From a virus, in IMG/VR virus record IMGVR_UViG_3300021957_000174, positions 1-31,452 of that record: a DNA stretch of 31,452 nt, one strand, 5' to 3'. Positions within the stretch are counted from its first letter, which is position 1; each line of letters starts with the position of its first letter. The notes beneath the pieces were generated by a model, which saw only the letters and a program-made list of their open reading frames with translations, made no database searches and was not told the origin of the DNA. The translations under genes and the position numbers were made by a program. Shown here piece after piece: positions 1 to 7,906 of this stretch.

Positions 1-163
1 CTCACCTACCATGTAGGGCTGTCCTGCCTGTACTGAGCCGCCTATAGCCTTCATGGAAAAAGGATCACTTGATCCCAGTGCAGAGCCATAACCAAACTCT
101 CTGTTGGTTGCGCTTTGCCCACCAAAAGCACTTGTTATAGCTCCGAATGCCGCATCGACTATG
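1..163. repeat. Terminal overlap, left copy
   Basis: These 163 bases recur at 31290-31452 with two substitutions, at positions 7 (t/g) and 37 (g/a). The repeat lies inside the tape-measure gene and the reading frame passes through it unchanged. That fits an assembly overlap of a circular or circularly permuted genome better than a physical terminal repeat. Confidence 0.95.
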
Positions 164-1596
164 TACTTTTGTATAAGCATTTTAATCAGGCTATCTACTA
201 CGCTTTTAGCCATAGCCTTCATAGCATCGGCAAAATTAGCCGCGCCAGTAATTCCTGCGGCAAGCGAATCTGTCAATCCATCTAAACCCTGCTTCGTTAG
301 GTTTTGTATATTTTCTTGCATTGATGGCAAAGTATCGCTCCAAGACTTAAAGCCTAGCTTTAAATTATTTACATTTTCTATAGCTGGAGCAGTAAACTCT
401 GGGACAGCATCTGAAACTTGACCAAGGCTATTTATTATATCTTGTATTTGCTGGTTTAAACCGCTTGCAAAATCAACGCGGTTCATTTCATTCAGCTGAT
501 CGCCTGATTCTATAGCCTTTTCAAGTAGTTCCTGCAACATGACAAGCCGCTTTCTGTCGCTTTCCTGCGCTATTTCGTGACTGCGCTTTGCCCTTGCTGT
601 TGAATCTTCTATTTTCTTGTCACGCTCTACCATTGCTTGCGTGATTTCTTCAATCTCAGTGCGTAACTGGCGAGCGTTCATTTCTGCTTCATCAGTAAAC
701 ATTCTGGTCAAAGCATCTTTGCCGCGCAAAGCCATGTTGTAAACTTGAACAAAGCCGTTAGCCAAGTCCTCAAATGCTTGCAGTGCTACTTGAATGCCGC
801 CTAACAGATCAACTGCTATTGCTTTAGCAAAATTTTCTATGCCACCTTTAGCTTTTATTGACTGCTGTAAAAACGCAGTAAAACGCTCAACAACTGCCTC
901 CAATGCAGGTGCGAATGCCGCTACTACTTGATCAGTAACGCCTTTAAATAAGCCTGATAATTTTGTAAGTGCATCTACAGTATCTTCAACGCCTTTTGCC
1001 GCACTGCTAGACATAGTAAGCCCAAGCAACTTAGCCTCTCCAAGCATTTCTTTAAGGCCATCACTGCCTTGAGATAAGGTGTTAACTAATGCCGCACCCT
1101 CAGAATCAAACAGCTTAAACGCTAGCCTTAATCTATCGCTTTCGCTTGTCACATTTTCAAATGCATCAGCTAAAACAATCATCCGCTTATCAAGCGGCAT
1201 TCTGTTTAATTCTTGAGCATTTATGCCTAGTTCTTTGATTGCGCCTTTAGCCTCGCCTGTCCCTGCGGCGGCCTCTGCGGTTCTGCGAGTAAATCGTTGC
1301 AGAGCCATATCCATCGTCTGCGTAGATACGCCAGTGAGATCAGCGGCATAGCGCAACGCGCCTAGTGCCTCTGTAGTAGTTCCTATTTTTGACGCAGTCT
1401 TAGCTAGACTATCAGTTGCTTTAAGGCTTCTATTAACCAATAAAGCTAGACCGCCAGCACCAACCGCGCCAGCTATAGCGGTTTTGAGACTAAATACTGC
1501 ACCTGCGACCTTCTTGATGCCGCTAGTGGCAGTAGAAAATGCGCCTTTTGTTTTATCAAAGGCCTTGATGGTGATTTTTAGATTCTGGTCAGCCAT
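1..1596 (-). CDS. Tail tape measure protein, N-terminal 532 codons
   Basis: The open frame starts at the ATG at 1596 and runs off the left edge. It continues in frame at the right end and stops at 31056, for a total of about 609 residues. It begins MADQNLKITIKAFDKTK and has an Ala/Gly-rich hydrophobic stretch (AIAGAVGAGGLALLV), long predicted helices and a charged coiled-coil segment around residues 305-355. Tape measure proteins fill the tail lumen, set tail length and leave at infection. At about 0.15 nm per residue the tail would be near 90 nm, an inference typical of siphoviruses. The start overlaps the end of the chaperone frameshift extension by 8 bases, as at the lambda G/T to H junction. 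Confidence 0.92.
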   Translation of the reverse strand, partial: MADQNLKITIKAFDKTKGAFSTATSGIKKVAGAVFSLKTAIAGAVGAGGLALLVNRSLKATDSLAKTASKIGTTTEALGALRYAADLTGVSTQTMDMALQRFTRRTAEAAAGTGEAKGAIKELGINAQELNRMPLDKRMIVLADAFENVTSESDRLRLAFKLFDSEGAALVNTLSQGSDGLKEMLGEAKLLGLTMSSSAAKGVEDTVDALTKLSGLFKGVTDQVVAAFAPALEAVVERFTAFLQQSIKAKGGIENFAKAIAVDLLGGIQVALQAFEDLANGFVQVYNMALRGKDALTRMFTDEAEMNARQLRTEIEEITQAMVERDKKIEDSTARAKRSHEIAQESDRKRLVMLQELLEKAIESGDQLNEMNRVDFASGLNQQIQDIINSLGQVSDAVPEFTAPAIENVNNLKLGFKSWSDTLPSMQENIQNLTKQGLDGLTDSLAAGITGAANFADAMKAMAKSVVDSLIKMLIQKYIVDAAFGAITSAFGGQSATNREFGYGSALGSSDPFSMKAIGGSVQAGQPYMVGE

Positions 1597-1711
1597 TAGT
1601 CTCGCTCGCTATTTTGTAATACGCCATCCATTCGTTGAACTCAGATACACTTATCTGCTCAATCTCCTCGATGGTTTTGTGAAGCCGATCAGCCAAAGCA
1701 ATTAGATTCAT
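1589..1711 (-). CDS. Tail assembly chaperone frameshift extension (GT-like T part)
   Basis: A 40-codon frame from ATG 1711 to TGA 1589, in the -1 frame of the upstream chaperone gene. It reads MNLIALADRLHKTIEEIEQI and ends with a FNEWMAYYKI segment. Short tape-measure-proximal chaperone domains often carry an EWxAYY-type motif. There is no convincing Shine-Dalgarno at the ATG. Seven sense codons link it in frame to the slippery site at 1732-1738, so it is probably translated only as the C-terminal part of a 162-residue fusion. The gene order (tail tube, chaperone, extension, tape measure) supports the role. Confidence 0.78.
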   Translation of the reverse strand: MNLIALADRLHKTIEEIEQISVSEFNEWMAYYKIASETNG

Positions 1712-1728
1712 CCTTGACGGATCGGTTC

Positions 1729-2076
1729 TTAGTTTCCCTCAGCGGCCTCTACAGACTGCACATCAGCAAACATTTGATTGGCTATTTCGGATATTACCGC
1801 TGTTTCTTCACCCATCAAGTCTATGCGATCTTCTGCCGATGTAAACAGCTTATTCCCTGCCTCATCTTCTGCCTTCATAACAATTAAATCGACCATAGCT
1901 CCAACAGTCGTATTGTTAAGAAAGTTAGGGTGCTTCTTCTGTAGCTGATCTAAGTCATAACAGGTAATCGCCCTGCAATACAACTTAAATGCCCCAGATT
2001 CGTCACCCCATGCAGGCACTAATACTTCACGCGCATCTAACTTTCGCCTACTGCGTAACTCTTTCGCTAGTCCCAT
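1729..2076 (-). CDS. Tail assembly chaperone (gpG-like)
   Basis: A 115-residue cytoplasmic protein starting MGLAKELRSRRKLDAREV, with AAGGGG eight bases before the ATG. By position, size and the frameshift at its 3' end it is the lambda gpG counterpart, which coats the tape measure during tail assembly and is absent from mature virions. It sits between the tail tube gene (16 bp upstream) and the tape measure. The C terminus is acidic (SVEAAEGN) and its last two codons form the slippery sequence. Family recognition rests mainly on synteny. Confidence 0.8.
   Translation of the reverse strand: MGLAKELRSRRKLDAREVLVPAWGDESGAFKLYCRAITCYDLDQLQKKHPNFLNNTTVGAMVDLIVMKAEDEAGNKLFTSAEDRIDLMGEETAVISEIANQMFADVQSVEAAEGN
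1732..1738 (-). other. -1 programmed ribosomal frameshift site GGGAAAC
   Basis: On the minus strand the last sense codons of the chaperone gene read GAG GGA AAC followed by TAA. The heptamer G-GGA-AAC is in the X-XXY-YYZ register required for tandem -1 slippage and is one base different from lambda's GGGAAAG between genes G and T. Slipping back one base reads CTA AGA ACC GAT CCG TCA AGG, then ATG of the downstream frame, with no stop. Known for lambda-like phages: the short and fused chaperones are needed in a fixed ratio. Use of the site here is inferred. Confidence 0.82.
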
Positions 2077-2091
2077 GATTTGATCCCCTTG

Positions 2092-2493
2092 TTACGCTGT
2101 TGCTTCGGTTACTGCTCCACTGCACTGAATAGAAAAGCTGGCTTCTACCATTCCATCAAAAGAGGCAGTTATAGATCGGCTAGTAACAACACCGCTACCT
2201 GAAAAGTAAGTCTCGCCAGTGCCAGTTCCAGTTGGATACAGCTCAAAGTCAACAGAAGCTCTTTCATCCAGAATGCCCTGTGGAGCATCAGCTTCATCCC
2301 AGTAGCACTCTACGGTCAGGGTGTTGGTTTTTAAACCTGCCTTGTAGCTACGCGCAGAATCACCCATAACGCTATCTTCAATAGTGTCAGCAGTTCCATC
2401 AAAAGTATAGCTACGAACTTCACCTACTACGGCAACAGTACCGCCAGAAGTCGCAACCTTAACTACACCGCTTGAACCAGTTGTTGTTGCCAT
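2092..2493 (-). CDS. Major tail tube protein
   Basis: A 133-residue protein, rich in Thr, Ser, Gly and beta-prone segments, beginning MATTTGSSGVVKVATSGG. The core GEVRSYTFDGTADTIEDSVM and the later FSIQCSGAV resemble the tail tube family that polymerises into hexameric rings around the tape measure (lambda gpV, HK97 TTP). The site AAGGTGA lies six bases before the ATG. It is placed between the tail terminator and the chaperone, the usual siphovirus order. No Ig-like extension domain is present. Confidence 0.85.
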   Translation of the reverse strand: MATTTGSSGVVKVATSGGTVAVVGEVRSYTFDGTADTIEDSVMGDSARSYKAGLKTNTLTVECYWDEADAPQGILDERASVDFELYPTGTGTGETYFSGSGVVTSRSITASFDGMVEASFSIQCSGAVTEATA

Positions 2494-2517
2494 AATAAAT
2501 CACCTTTAAAAGTTAAG

Positions 2518-2952
2518 TTAAGTTGTTCCCCTCTGGTATTGATATAACACCGTTACGGTAATTATAACGCCACCAATAGGATCTATAGAACCTTCATCAA
2601 TCTCCACACTGACTATCTGGGTATCTATAGCATAGCCGCCCCTAGTCCTGTCAGTGTCTAAGCCTTCTTCTACAGCCTCTATTATATTGTTTCTTGCGCT
2701 ATCTATGTTAGCCGCTTTTACATAACAGATTAGCTGATAATTAATTGTTGCCATCCGCTGAGTTAGCGAACCGCCTAGCGTTGAATCCTCTCTATCTTCG
2801 TCTGCGCTTCTAACAAGTATAGCAGGGTACTGAGCATTAGATAGCTTCTCAAAATCAAATGGCTCTCTAGTAACATACTTAATATCTACAGGCTGTTTAA
2901 CTGTTTTTAAGGTAGTTACTATGTTTTTCGCTATATCTTCTCTCGCGCTCAT
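2518..2952 (-). CDS. Tail terminator (gpU-like)
   Basis: 144 residues, with an alternating helix and strand pattern. A motif PAILVRSADED sits near residue 43, and a central YQLICYVKAANIDSARNNII segment is followed by VEIDEGSIDPIGGVIITVTV. This pattern fits the tail terminator or minor tail U family, which caps the tail tube and binds the head connector. The ATG overlaps the stop of the upstream gene by four bases (ATGA), implying translational coupling. Assigned from fold-like pattern and gene order, so the precise family is uncertain. Confidence 0.7.
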   Translation of the reverse strand: MSAREDIAKNIVTTLKTVKQPVDIKYVTREPFDFEKLSNAQYPAILVRSADEDREDSTLGGSLTQRMATINYQLICYVKAANIDSARNNIIEAVEEGLDTDRTRGGYAIDTQIVSVEIDEGSIDPIGGVIITVTVLYQYQRGTT

Positions 2953-3371
2953 TTCAACGCCCTAAAAAACACTTGTCCCAATGCCTTATCTTCTTTGTCG
3001 TTAAACCCAAAGAAAGGTCGGGACTTGTTATTCATTGCGGCTTTTTTAGCTTCTGCCGCCCTTGTAAAAAATATCTGTGCCTGTCGCCTATTAGCTCGGC
3101 TAGTCATACTGCCAAGCATCTTCCCTGTAAACTGCAAATCAGGCGTTGTGCCTCTGCCTTTTTGTGTCCGAAAAGCACTGTATTTTTCCGTATAAGGCTT
3201 AAATATACCGCCCTTATACCCTACACCATCCTTAGTCCTATCCTCGATTAGGTTGATCCCTGTCTGCGCTGTAATGGATAGAGCCTTCTTAACACTCGCT
3301 GACAGCTCTTTGCCGCGCTTCTTAGTTGCTCGCTCTATCTGTTTAGCGTTACTAGCTACAGATACCTGCAT
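2949..3371 (-). CDS. Tail completion / virion morphogenesis protein (gp10, Mu gpG-like)
   Basis: 140-residue basic protein. The N-terminal helix (KQIERATKKRGKELSASVKK) and the C-terminal motif SRPFFGFNDKED match the pattern of the phage virion-morphogenesis and HK97 gp10 families, which build the neck or the top of the tail. The first base of its ATG coincides with the last base of the upstream stop (TAATG). It lies between the head-tail adaptor and the tail terminator, as expected. Confidence 0.72.
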   Translation of the reverse strand: MQVSVASNAKQIERATKKRGKELSASVKKALSITAQTGINLIEDRTKDGVGYKGGIFKPYTEKYSAFRTQKGRGTTPDLQFTGKMLGSMTSRANRRQAQIFFTRAAEAKKAAMNNKSRPFFGFNDKEDKALGQVFFRALK

Positions 3372-3784
3372 TATCTAGTTAGCCTACCATGATGTAGTGA
3401 CTGCTTTTCTTTCTCAGTAATCACTGAATCATTATCGGCATCATATTCAACACCATCACGCAATATAGATTCTAGCTCCTCGCCATACCTCGCCTTATAA
3501 AAGGAAATCATGGATTGAAACCTGTCACCCTCTACCCAGTTAGTCAGTTGTGGTAGCGCGTATTTCCACAGCACCAAATAGGCACTGCATCGGGTAAATT
3601 GTGAATCAGTCAAATAGGCTGAATTCATCTCGCCCGATAAACCTTTTTTATCCCACCATCCTATACGCAGTTCTCTTTCAATGTCTGCTTGCGCTCTGGC
3701 GTGTTCGCGATTAAACGAATCAATACCAAGATCTAAAATGTCGGGAACATAATCTAATAGATTAGCATCTGTACTAAAAGCCAT
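3371..3784 (-). CDS. Head-tail adaptor protein with EF-hand-like loop
   Basis: 137 residues, mostly helical, opening with MAFSTDANLLDYVPDILDLG. Position after the capsid genes and the short helical architecture suggest a gp6-like head-tail adaptor that binds the portal. Near the C terminus the loop DADNDSVITEKE has Asp at positions 1, 3 and 5, Ile at 8 and Glu at 12, which is the EF-hand spacing apart from Ser in place of Gly at 6. Calcium binding is inference. A good GGTGAG site precedes the ATG. Confidence 0.65.
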   Translation of the reverse strand: MAFSTDANLLDYVPDILDLGIDSFNREHARAQADIERELRIGWWDKKGLSGEMNSAYLTDSQFTRCSAYLVLWKYALPQLTNWVEGDRFQSMISFYKARYGEELESILRDGVEYDADNDSVITEKEKQSLHHGRLTR

Positions 3785-3788
3785 TATC

Positions 3789-4076
3789 TCACCACTTGAC
3801 CAAATCAGCCCAATAAGCCGCTGATGCTGTTTTATCTTTGCGGCCTCTTGCTATGTCCTTAGCAAATCTAGCCTTAAATGATCTGCGTTTAGCCTTGTCT
3901 GCCTCGCTCTCGCCCTTTCTAGGCGGTTTATTATCAGCACCCTTTTGCCCAAACCTAATCAGCCGCACTTTATCGCCTTCTTTAGCTAAGACAGCATGAC
4001 TTTTATTAGGATGTTTAGGGGTGCGTTTAGGCTTGTTATAACCTTCAAACCGCTCACCGCGATAGGTAATAGGCAT
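3789..4076 (-). CDS. Small basic head-module protein
   Basis: 95 residues, very Lys/Arg-rich, with segments YNKPKRTPKHPNKSHAVLA and AKRRSFKARFAKDIARG and a C-terminal AAYWADLVKW. I recognise the pattern as a conserved small phage protein found near capsid genes (DUF6321-like), function unknown. The charge suggests nucleic acid contact. It follows the terminator that lies after the capsid gene and is preceded by a GAGG site, so it is the first gene of the post-capsid joining module. Confidence 0.7.
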   Translation of the reverse strand: MPITYRGERFEGYNKPKRTPKHPNKSHAVLAKEGDKVRLIRFGQKGADNKPPRKGESEADKAKRRSFKARFAKDIARGRKDKTASAAYWADLVKW

Positions 4077-4088
4077 TATAACCTCAGA

Positions 4089-4113
4089 TAAAAGCCCCCT
4101 CCGAAAAGGGGGC
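4089..4113 (-). terminator. Rho-independent terminator after the major capsid gene
   Basis: Read on the minus strand: GCCCCCT, loop TTTCGG, AGGGGGC, then TTTTA. A seven-base-pair GC stem with a short T tract begins eight bases after the capsid stop codon. With only four Ts it may be leaky. It would keep capsid transcripts more abundant than those of the joining and tail genes. Confidence 0.85.
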
Positions 4114-4120
4114 GATTGCC

Positions 4121-4954
4121 TTAAAGTGCCGCGTCAGACAGTACTTCAACACCGAAGCTGTCATCAAGCTCGCCAACACCATAAATGGCAGTGGCATTAA
4201 GCTCAAAGGCTCGGTTAGAAGCATCGCGCTCAGGCTCGATCTGGAAATCACGCTTCATAGCAATGGCCAGAGCTTCTGGGGCAAATACAGCACCTTTAGC
4301 ATCGTCAGAACCATCAATAGAAACATTAGCTGACTCATAAATGTTAACGCCAGCAATAGTGCCTACGTAGCCATTTCGCATAGCTTCGTTTTGTAGGTCT
4401 CCACCGTTGGGGTTAGCAAAAGTGTTAGTCAGGTTAGCTTTCAGAGCATACGCCTGATAAGGATGTACTACAGCGTTGATAACGCCAGTTACCTTGTTAG
4501 CGCGTAGAGTAGCGGCCGCTTTGAAAATATCAGCAACAGTTATCTCAGCACCAGCCGCACCAATTGAGGAGCTAAATCCGTCAAACAGAGCAATAAGGTC
4601 GGTGTCCATTTTGGTAGCGATAGCGTTACCCAAAACAGTTCCCAGCTCGTCAGCAGGATTGCCAGCACCCATAGCGGCAAGGTCAGTCAGAAGCACTTGA
4701 GCACCAACTTCACCAACAGTTATAGAAACTGATGAAGTTGAAACAGTAGTGCTAGTCATGTCAGTTCCCTCGGTTAAGTCAGCCGCCGCAATTGCAGGGT
4801 ACTTAGGAACTTGGATAGTTTTGCCAGCTTGTGCGCCAATTTCATATTGGGTAACAAGACCAAGCATCAAGGATTGCTCCTCGGCAGTGAATCGTGCCTG
4901 TGCGATAATATTCGCAAACAGATCGTCTAAAGTTGAGCTAGTAGTAGCCGCCAT
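4121..4954 (-). CDS. Major capsid protein (HK97-fold)
   Basis: 277 residues, MAATTSSTLDDLFANIIAQA at the start. Segments typical of the family are VPKYPAIAAADLTEGTDM (residues about 44-61), the helix AIATKMDTDLIALFDGF, and a C-terminal IAMKRDFQIEPERDASNRAF followed by YGVGELDDSFGVEVL. Capsid subunits of this kind form the icosahedral shell around the scaffold. It has no long N-terminal delta domain, which agrees with a separate scaffold gene immediately upstream. GAGG lies eight bases before the ATG, and a terminator follows the gene. Confidence 0.88.
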   Translation of the reverse strand: MAATTSSTLDDLFANIIAQARFTAEEQSLMLGLVTQYEIGAQAGKTIQVPKYPAIAAADLTEGTDMTSTTVSTSSVSITVGEVGAQVLLTDLAAMGAGNPADELGTVLGNAIATKMDTDLIALFDGFSSSIGAAGAEITVADIFKAAATLRANKVTGVINAVVHPYQAYALKANLTNTFANPNGGDLQNEAMRNGYVGTIAGVNIYESANVSIDGSDDAKGAVFAPEALAIAMKRDFQIEPERDASNRAFELNATAIYGVGELDDSFGVEVLSDAAL

Positions 4955-4992
4955 AATAATAACCTCAAATAAATGTAATAATGAAAAAAGTG

Positions 4993-5652
4993 TTACTTAC
5001 TTTTCATAGCTTTATAGGCTTCACGCCCACCACTACTCCAGTTAGCAACAATATCGACCATCGACTGAGGCTTCGATGTTGAGCCACCTACATTACCTTG
5101 ACTGCCAGAGCCTCCAGCAGAAGCCCTCACAAAATGGGGATTTGTAGTCAAAAACTCTGTAACCATTTCATCAACGGATAACAGATCACCTTTGTCATTG
5201 TAACGCGGTGTTCCGTTACCGTCTAGCACTTCTACAGTGCCATCTTCTGATAGGCGTGTACTGCCTTTCAAAAGTGCGGCTACCTGTGCAGTATCTACGG
5301 CATTATTTCTACTCGCTGAATTAGTCAACGCGCCATCTATAAGCGTTTCCTGTAGCTTTCGTTTATAACTCTGTATCTCTGCATCTTTCTTTTCGACTGT
5401 TTGCTTCAAGATGTTATCAAACTCGCCACGTTGCTTTTGTGCTTCCAGTTCCGCTTCTTCGCGCTTCTGGATTAGCTCTCTAGCTTCGTCAAGGTTTACG
5501 CCTTGTAGTTTCTTGTCGAATTTTCTCTGCTCTCTAGCAACTCGATCAGCCACTATGCGGTCTAGTTCATCTTGAGTAAACGTCTTGGCCTGAGTTTCTA
5601 CTGCCGCTGTCTCAGTTTCAGCTTCTACGGTTTCCATGACTTCATCGCTCAT
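4993..5652 (-). CDS. Capsid scaffolding protein
   Basis: 219 residues, acidic and Glu/Gln-rich. The N-terminal motif FTQDELDRIVADRVAREQRK followed by a long coiled coil to about residue 115 is typical of phage scaffold proteins of the DUF4355-like type. The C terminus is Gly/Ser-rich, then MVDIVANWSSGGREAYKAMK, which could contact the capsid protein. It sits directly upstream of the capsid gene with AGAGG eight bases before the ATG. Scaffolds guide shell assembly and are then expelled. Confidence 0.85.
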   Translation of the reverse strand: MSDEVMETVEAETETAAVETQAKTFTQDELDRIVADRVAREQRKFDKKLQGVNLDEARELIQKREEAELEAQKQRGEFDNILKQTVEKKDAEIQSYKRKLQETLIDGALTNSASRNNAVDTAQVAALLKGSTRLSEDGTVEVLDGNGTPRYNDKGDLLSVDEMVTEFLTTNPHFVRASAGGSGSQGNVGGSTSKPQSMVDIVANWSSGGREAYKAMKSK

Positions 5653-5699
5653 GTTACGAACCTCTAAAAGAGTAGTTGGTGAATTGTTAGTTTAACATA

Positions 5700-5774
5700 T
5701 CATTTTTTTGTCTTGCGTTTCTTCTTTTTAGGTCTACCGACCTTTGATCCATATGTACCTTTTCCGCTTGGCAT
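5700..5774 (-). CDS. 24-residue highly basic protein
   Basis: A very short gene, starting MPSGKGTYGSKVGRP and ending in a tract of Lys and Arg (KKKKRKTKK). The site AAGAGGTG precedes the ATG at 5774 by about five bases and is stronger than for most neighbours, so translation is likely. Similar tiny GTYGSxVGRP-type proteins occur next to portal and minor head genes in marine phages, from memory. The function is unknown. DNA or RNA binding during packaging is a guess from the charge. Confidence 0.72.
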   Translation of the reverse strand: MPSGKGTYGSKVGRPKKKKRKTKK

Positions 5775-5784
5775 AATACACCTC

Positions 5785-6531
5785 TTAGTCAAACACTGGT
5801 CTAAATCTATGGCGGCAATTATAGCCACCGGCTGTAGCAAATGCGTTGGAACTACTTTTGCCTGCCCATTCGCCTTGCCAAATCTCATTAATTTCATCAA
5901 TCGTGTATATCTTGCCTACGTGCTTTTGGCAAAACGGTCTTGTTTTTTCGTCATCACTTCCGCGATAAACAAACTTTTCAGCACCAGAGTCTAACGCTAT
6001 CTTAGTATTTACTGCGCGATCAAACTGCATAAGAGAATCATGCACTTGTTGGCTAGCATATCTAGCCATATCGCGGCCAACTGCTTCTCTAACCGCATTG
6101 ACACTATTAGCAAAGGTTGCGCCAGTCAGTGTGCTTTCATATACCTGCTTAGAGATTATATCTAAATGTTCTGCGCCTAAATCCTCAAAACCTTGATAAG
6201 TCATCTTTTGTAACTGGCTCACAACACTTTTGTCTAACTGTGTAATATCGCCATATTCACTAAGCATTGTTGCGGCATCGACTGCAACCTTGTCATAGTC
6301 TCTTATTATGCTATCAACTTCGGTTAAGTAATCCTCTCTGATCACTTGCCTTAGTTCATTTCTAGCATTTACAGCCCACTCTAAATCAAACAGCTTGCCA
6401 TCCTGTAGGGGGGCAGTAGCCATTAAGTCAGCAATTCTGTTTTCAAGAGTTACTAACGACTCAGCTAGTTTCTTCTGATGCGTATCGGCTAACTTATCTA
6501 ACGCATCAAAGTGATCGGTATCAGCCGGCAC
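5785..6531 (-). CDS. Minor head protein (Mu gpF-like morphogenesis)
   Basis: 248 residues starting at GTG 6531, overlapping the portal stop by 11 bases. The N-terminal two thirds is helical. The C terminus carries the Mu gpF/SPP1 gp7 signature: KFVYRGSDDEKTRPFCQKHV, then GKIYTIDEI, IWQGEW and AGGYNCRHRFRPVFD with Cys and His residues. These proteins bind the portal and can enter with DNA. A gene beside the portal is the expected location. The Shine-Dalgarno is weak, so translational coupling to the portal is likely. Confidence 0.88.
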   Translation of the reverse strand: MPADTDHFDALDKLADTHQKKLAESLVTLENRIADLMATAPLQDGKLFDLEWAVNARNELRQVIREDYLTEVDSIIRDYDKVAVDAATMLSEYGDITQLDKSVVSQLQKMTYQGFEDLGAEHLDIISKQVYESTLTGATFANSVNAVREAVGRDMARYASQQVHDSLMQFDRAVNTKIALDSGAEKFVYRGSDDEKTRPFCQKHVGKIYTIDEINEIWQGEWAGKSSSNAFATAGGYNCRHRFRPVFD

Positions 6532-7906
6532 TAACTACAGTCTCATCTGCAAAGTTGCCAATTCGCTGTGCGCCAGATTCAATCTCGATATGTGCTTTTA
6601 CTAGGTTTTCGTCATCAAGCAATAAGTCAGCAATCTTCTTATCAATTTCCTGAGACAAAGTTTCTGATTGTACGCCAGTAGCTCTCATCTGCTGTAGGAA
6701 CAAAAGCTCCTTGTCGTAGTCTCTTAGATCAAACGCATCAGGGTAAAATATCTCGACATCGTTAGTCACTCCCTGCCACTGACAGAATAAGTCCCAGATC
6801 TGCTCCTCGGCAAGCTCTAGGATGTCAGCCTTCTCAGATAGCTTGGCATTAAGCATTTGGAATTCAGTCTGCATAGCTACGCCAGACTGTGTTAGAGCCT
6901 CTGTGCCACGCACTGCGCCCATATGAGCCATGCGATTGATGGCCTCTACCTTATCAGCAATGCTCGCTCTGACAGCATCTAGGTTCTGCCCACTAGGTTG
7001 CATCTGGTACGGCTTTAGTGCGCCATCCATATCGTCAGGCAAGTTAATAACTGCGCCTGCGCCTGCGCTTGCATCGGTTTCGTAAGTCTTAACCAATGTG
7101 GGATGGTTAGAGATTCGGATAAGTTGCTCAATCTCTGATAGCTCCTGATAGACCGCCCTTTGCATATAAGCTATGTCTGATAGGTCGCTAATACCAATGC
7201 CGCGAATTACAGAGCGATTAGCAGGTAAGAAAATAGCAGGAATCTTGCCTAGCGCATTTGGAATAGTTTCTAGCTTGGTTTCGTTATCGTTGGTAGCCTT
7301 CCATGTTTCAATAGAATCCTCTGTCCATACTCGATAATAGGTTTCTGTCTCTGTATCGGTTATGCGATCAACTGACTCTCTGATCTTTAAGTAGACCAGT
7401 TTATGCTTACCGCTAGCCATTCTTTCATAACGCCAATCAAATACATTCTCAGGCGTAAACATTGTCATATAGGGGCGAATCTCTTGCGCCAGTTCTTCTG
7501 CTCTCGTTGCGGCATTACTCTGTGGCTTGTCAATCATTAACCATACATGGCCGTAGACACTAGCCCAGACTTGAGCCTGTCTCATAAACGCATCGAAACT
7601 CCGACCATCTAGGTCAGCATCTTTCAGGAATGGTTGTAGAGCCACGTTATTAGTAAGCGAGTTATAAGCCCTAGTTGGGGCTACGCGCCATAGAAAGCTA
7701 GAGTAAATATGAACTATATTCTTGCAGTGGTTATCCATTGGAGTTAAGTCTAGCCGCCTAGAATATTCGTCCTTATCCTCTGCGATGTATCGGGTTAAGT
7801 AACCGCCATCTTTATAATCTTCGCCTCCCATATAAGAGCGCAGATAAAACTCCCAGCGTTCTTTGTTATCGTCATAGTTGGGGTGCGTGTATTCAATTGT
7901 ACTCAT
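6521..7906 (-). CDS. Portal protein (DUF4055-type)
   Basis: 461 residues from the ATG at 7906, which shares a base with the terminase stop (TGATG) and has AGGTGG five bases upstream. A GTG at 7915 is a less likely start. The N terminus (YTHPNYDDNKERWEFYLRSY, then GYLTRYIAEDKDEYSRRL) and the core (VNLPDD-type barrel, EAINRMAHMGAVRGTEA, SGVAMQTEFQMLNAKLSEKA) are typical of the DUF4055 portal family. The dodecameric portal is the DNA entry channel and terminase docking site. Confidence 0.9.
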   Translation of the reverse strand: MSTIEYTHPNYDDNKERWEFYLRSYMGGEDYKDGGYLTRYIAEDKDEYSRRLDLTPMDNHCKNIVHIYSSFLWRVAPTRAYNSLTNNVALQPFLKDADLDGRSFDAFMRQAQVWASVYGHVWLMIDKPQSNAATRAEELAQEIRPYMTMFTPENVFDWRYERMASGKHKLVYLKIRESVDRITDTETETYYRVWTEDSIETWKATNDNETKLETIPNALGKIPAIFLPANRSVIRGIGISDLSDIAYMQRAVYQELSEIEQLIRISNHPTLVKTYETDASAGAGAVINLPDDMDGALKPYQMQPSGQNLDAVRASIADKVEAINRMAHMGAVRGTEALTQSGVAMQTEFQMLNAKLSEKADILELAEEQIWDLFCQWQGVTNDVEIFYPDAFDLRDYDKELLFLQQMRATGVQSETLSQEIDKKIADLLLDDENLVKAHIEIESGAQRIGNFADETVVSAG

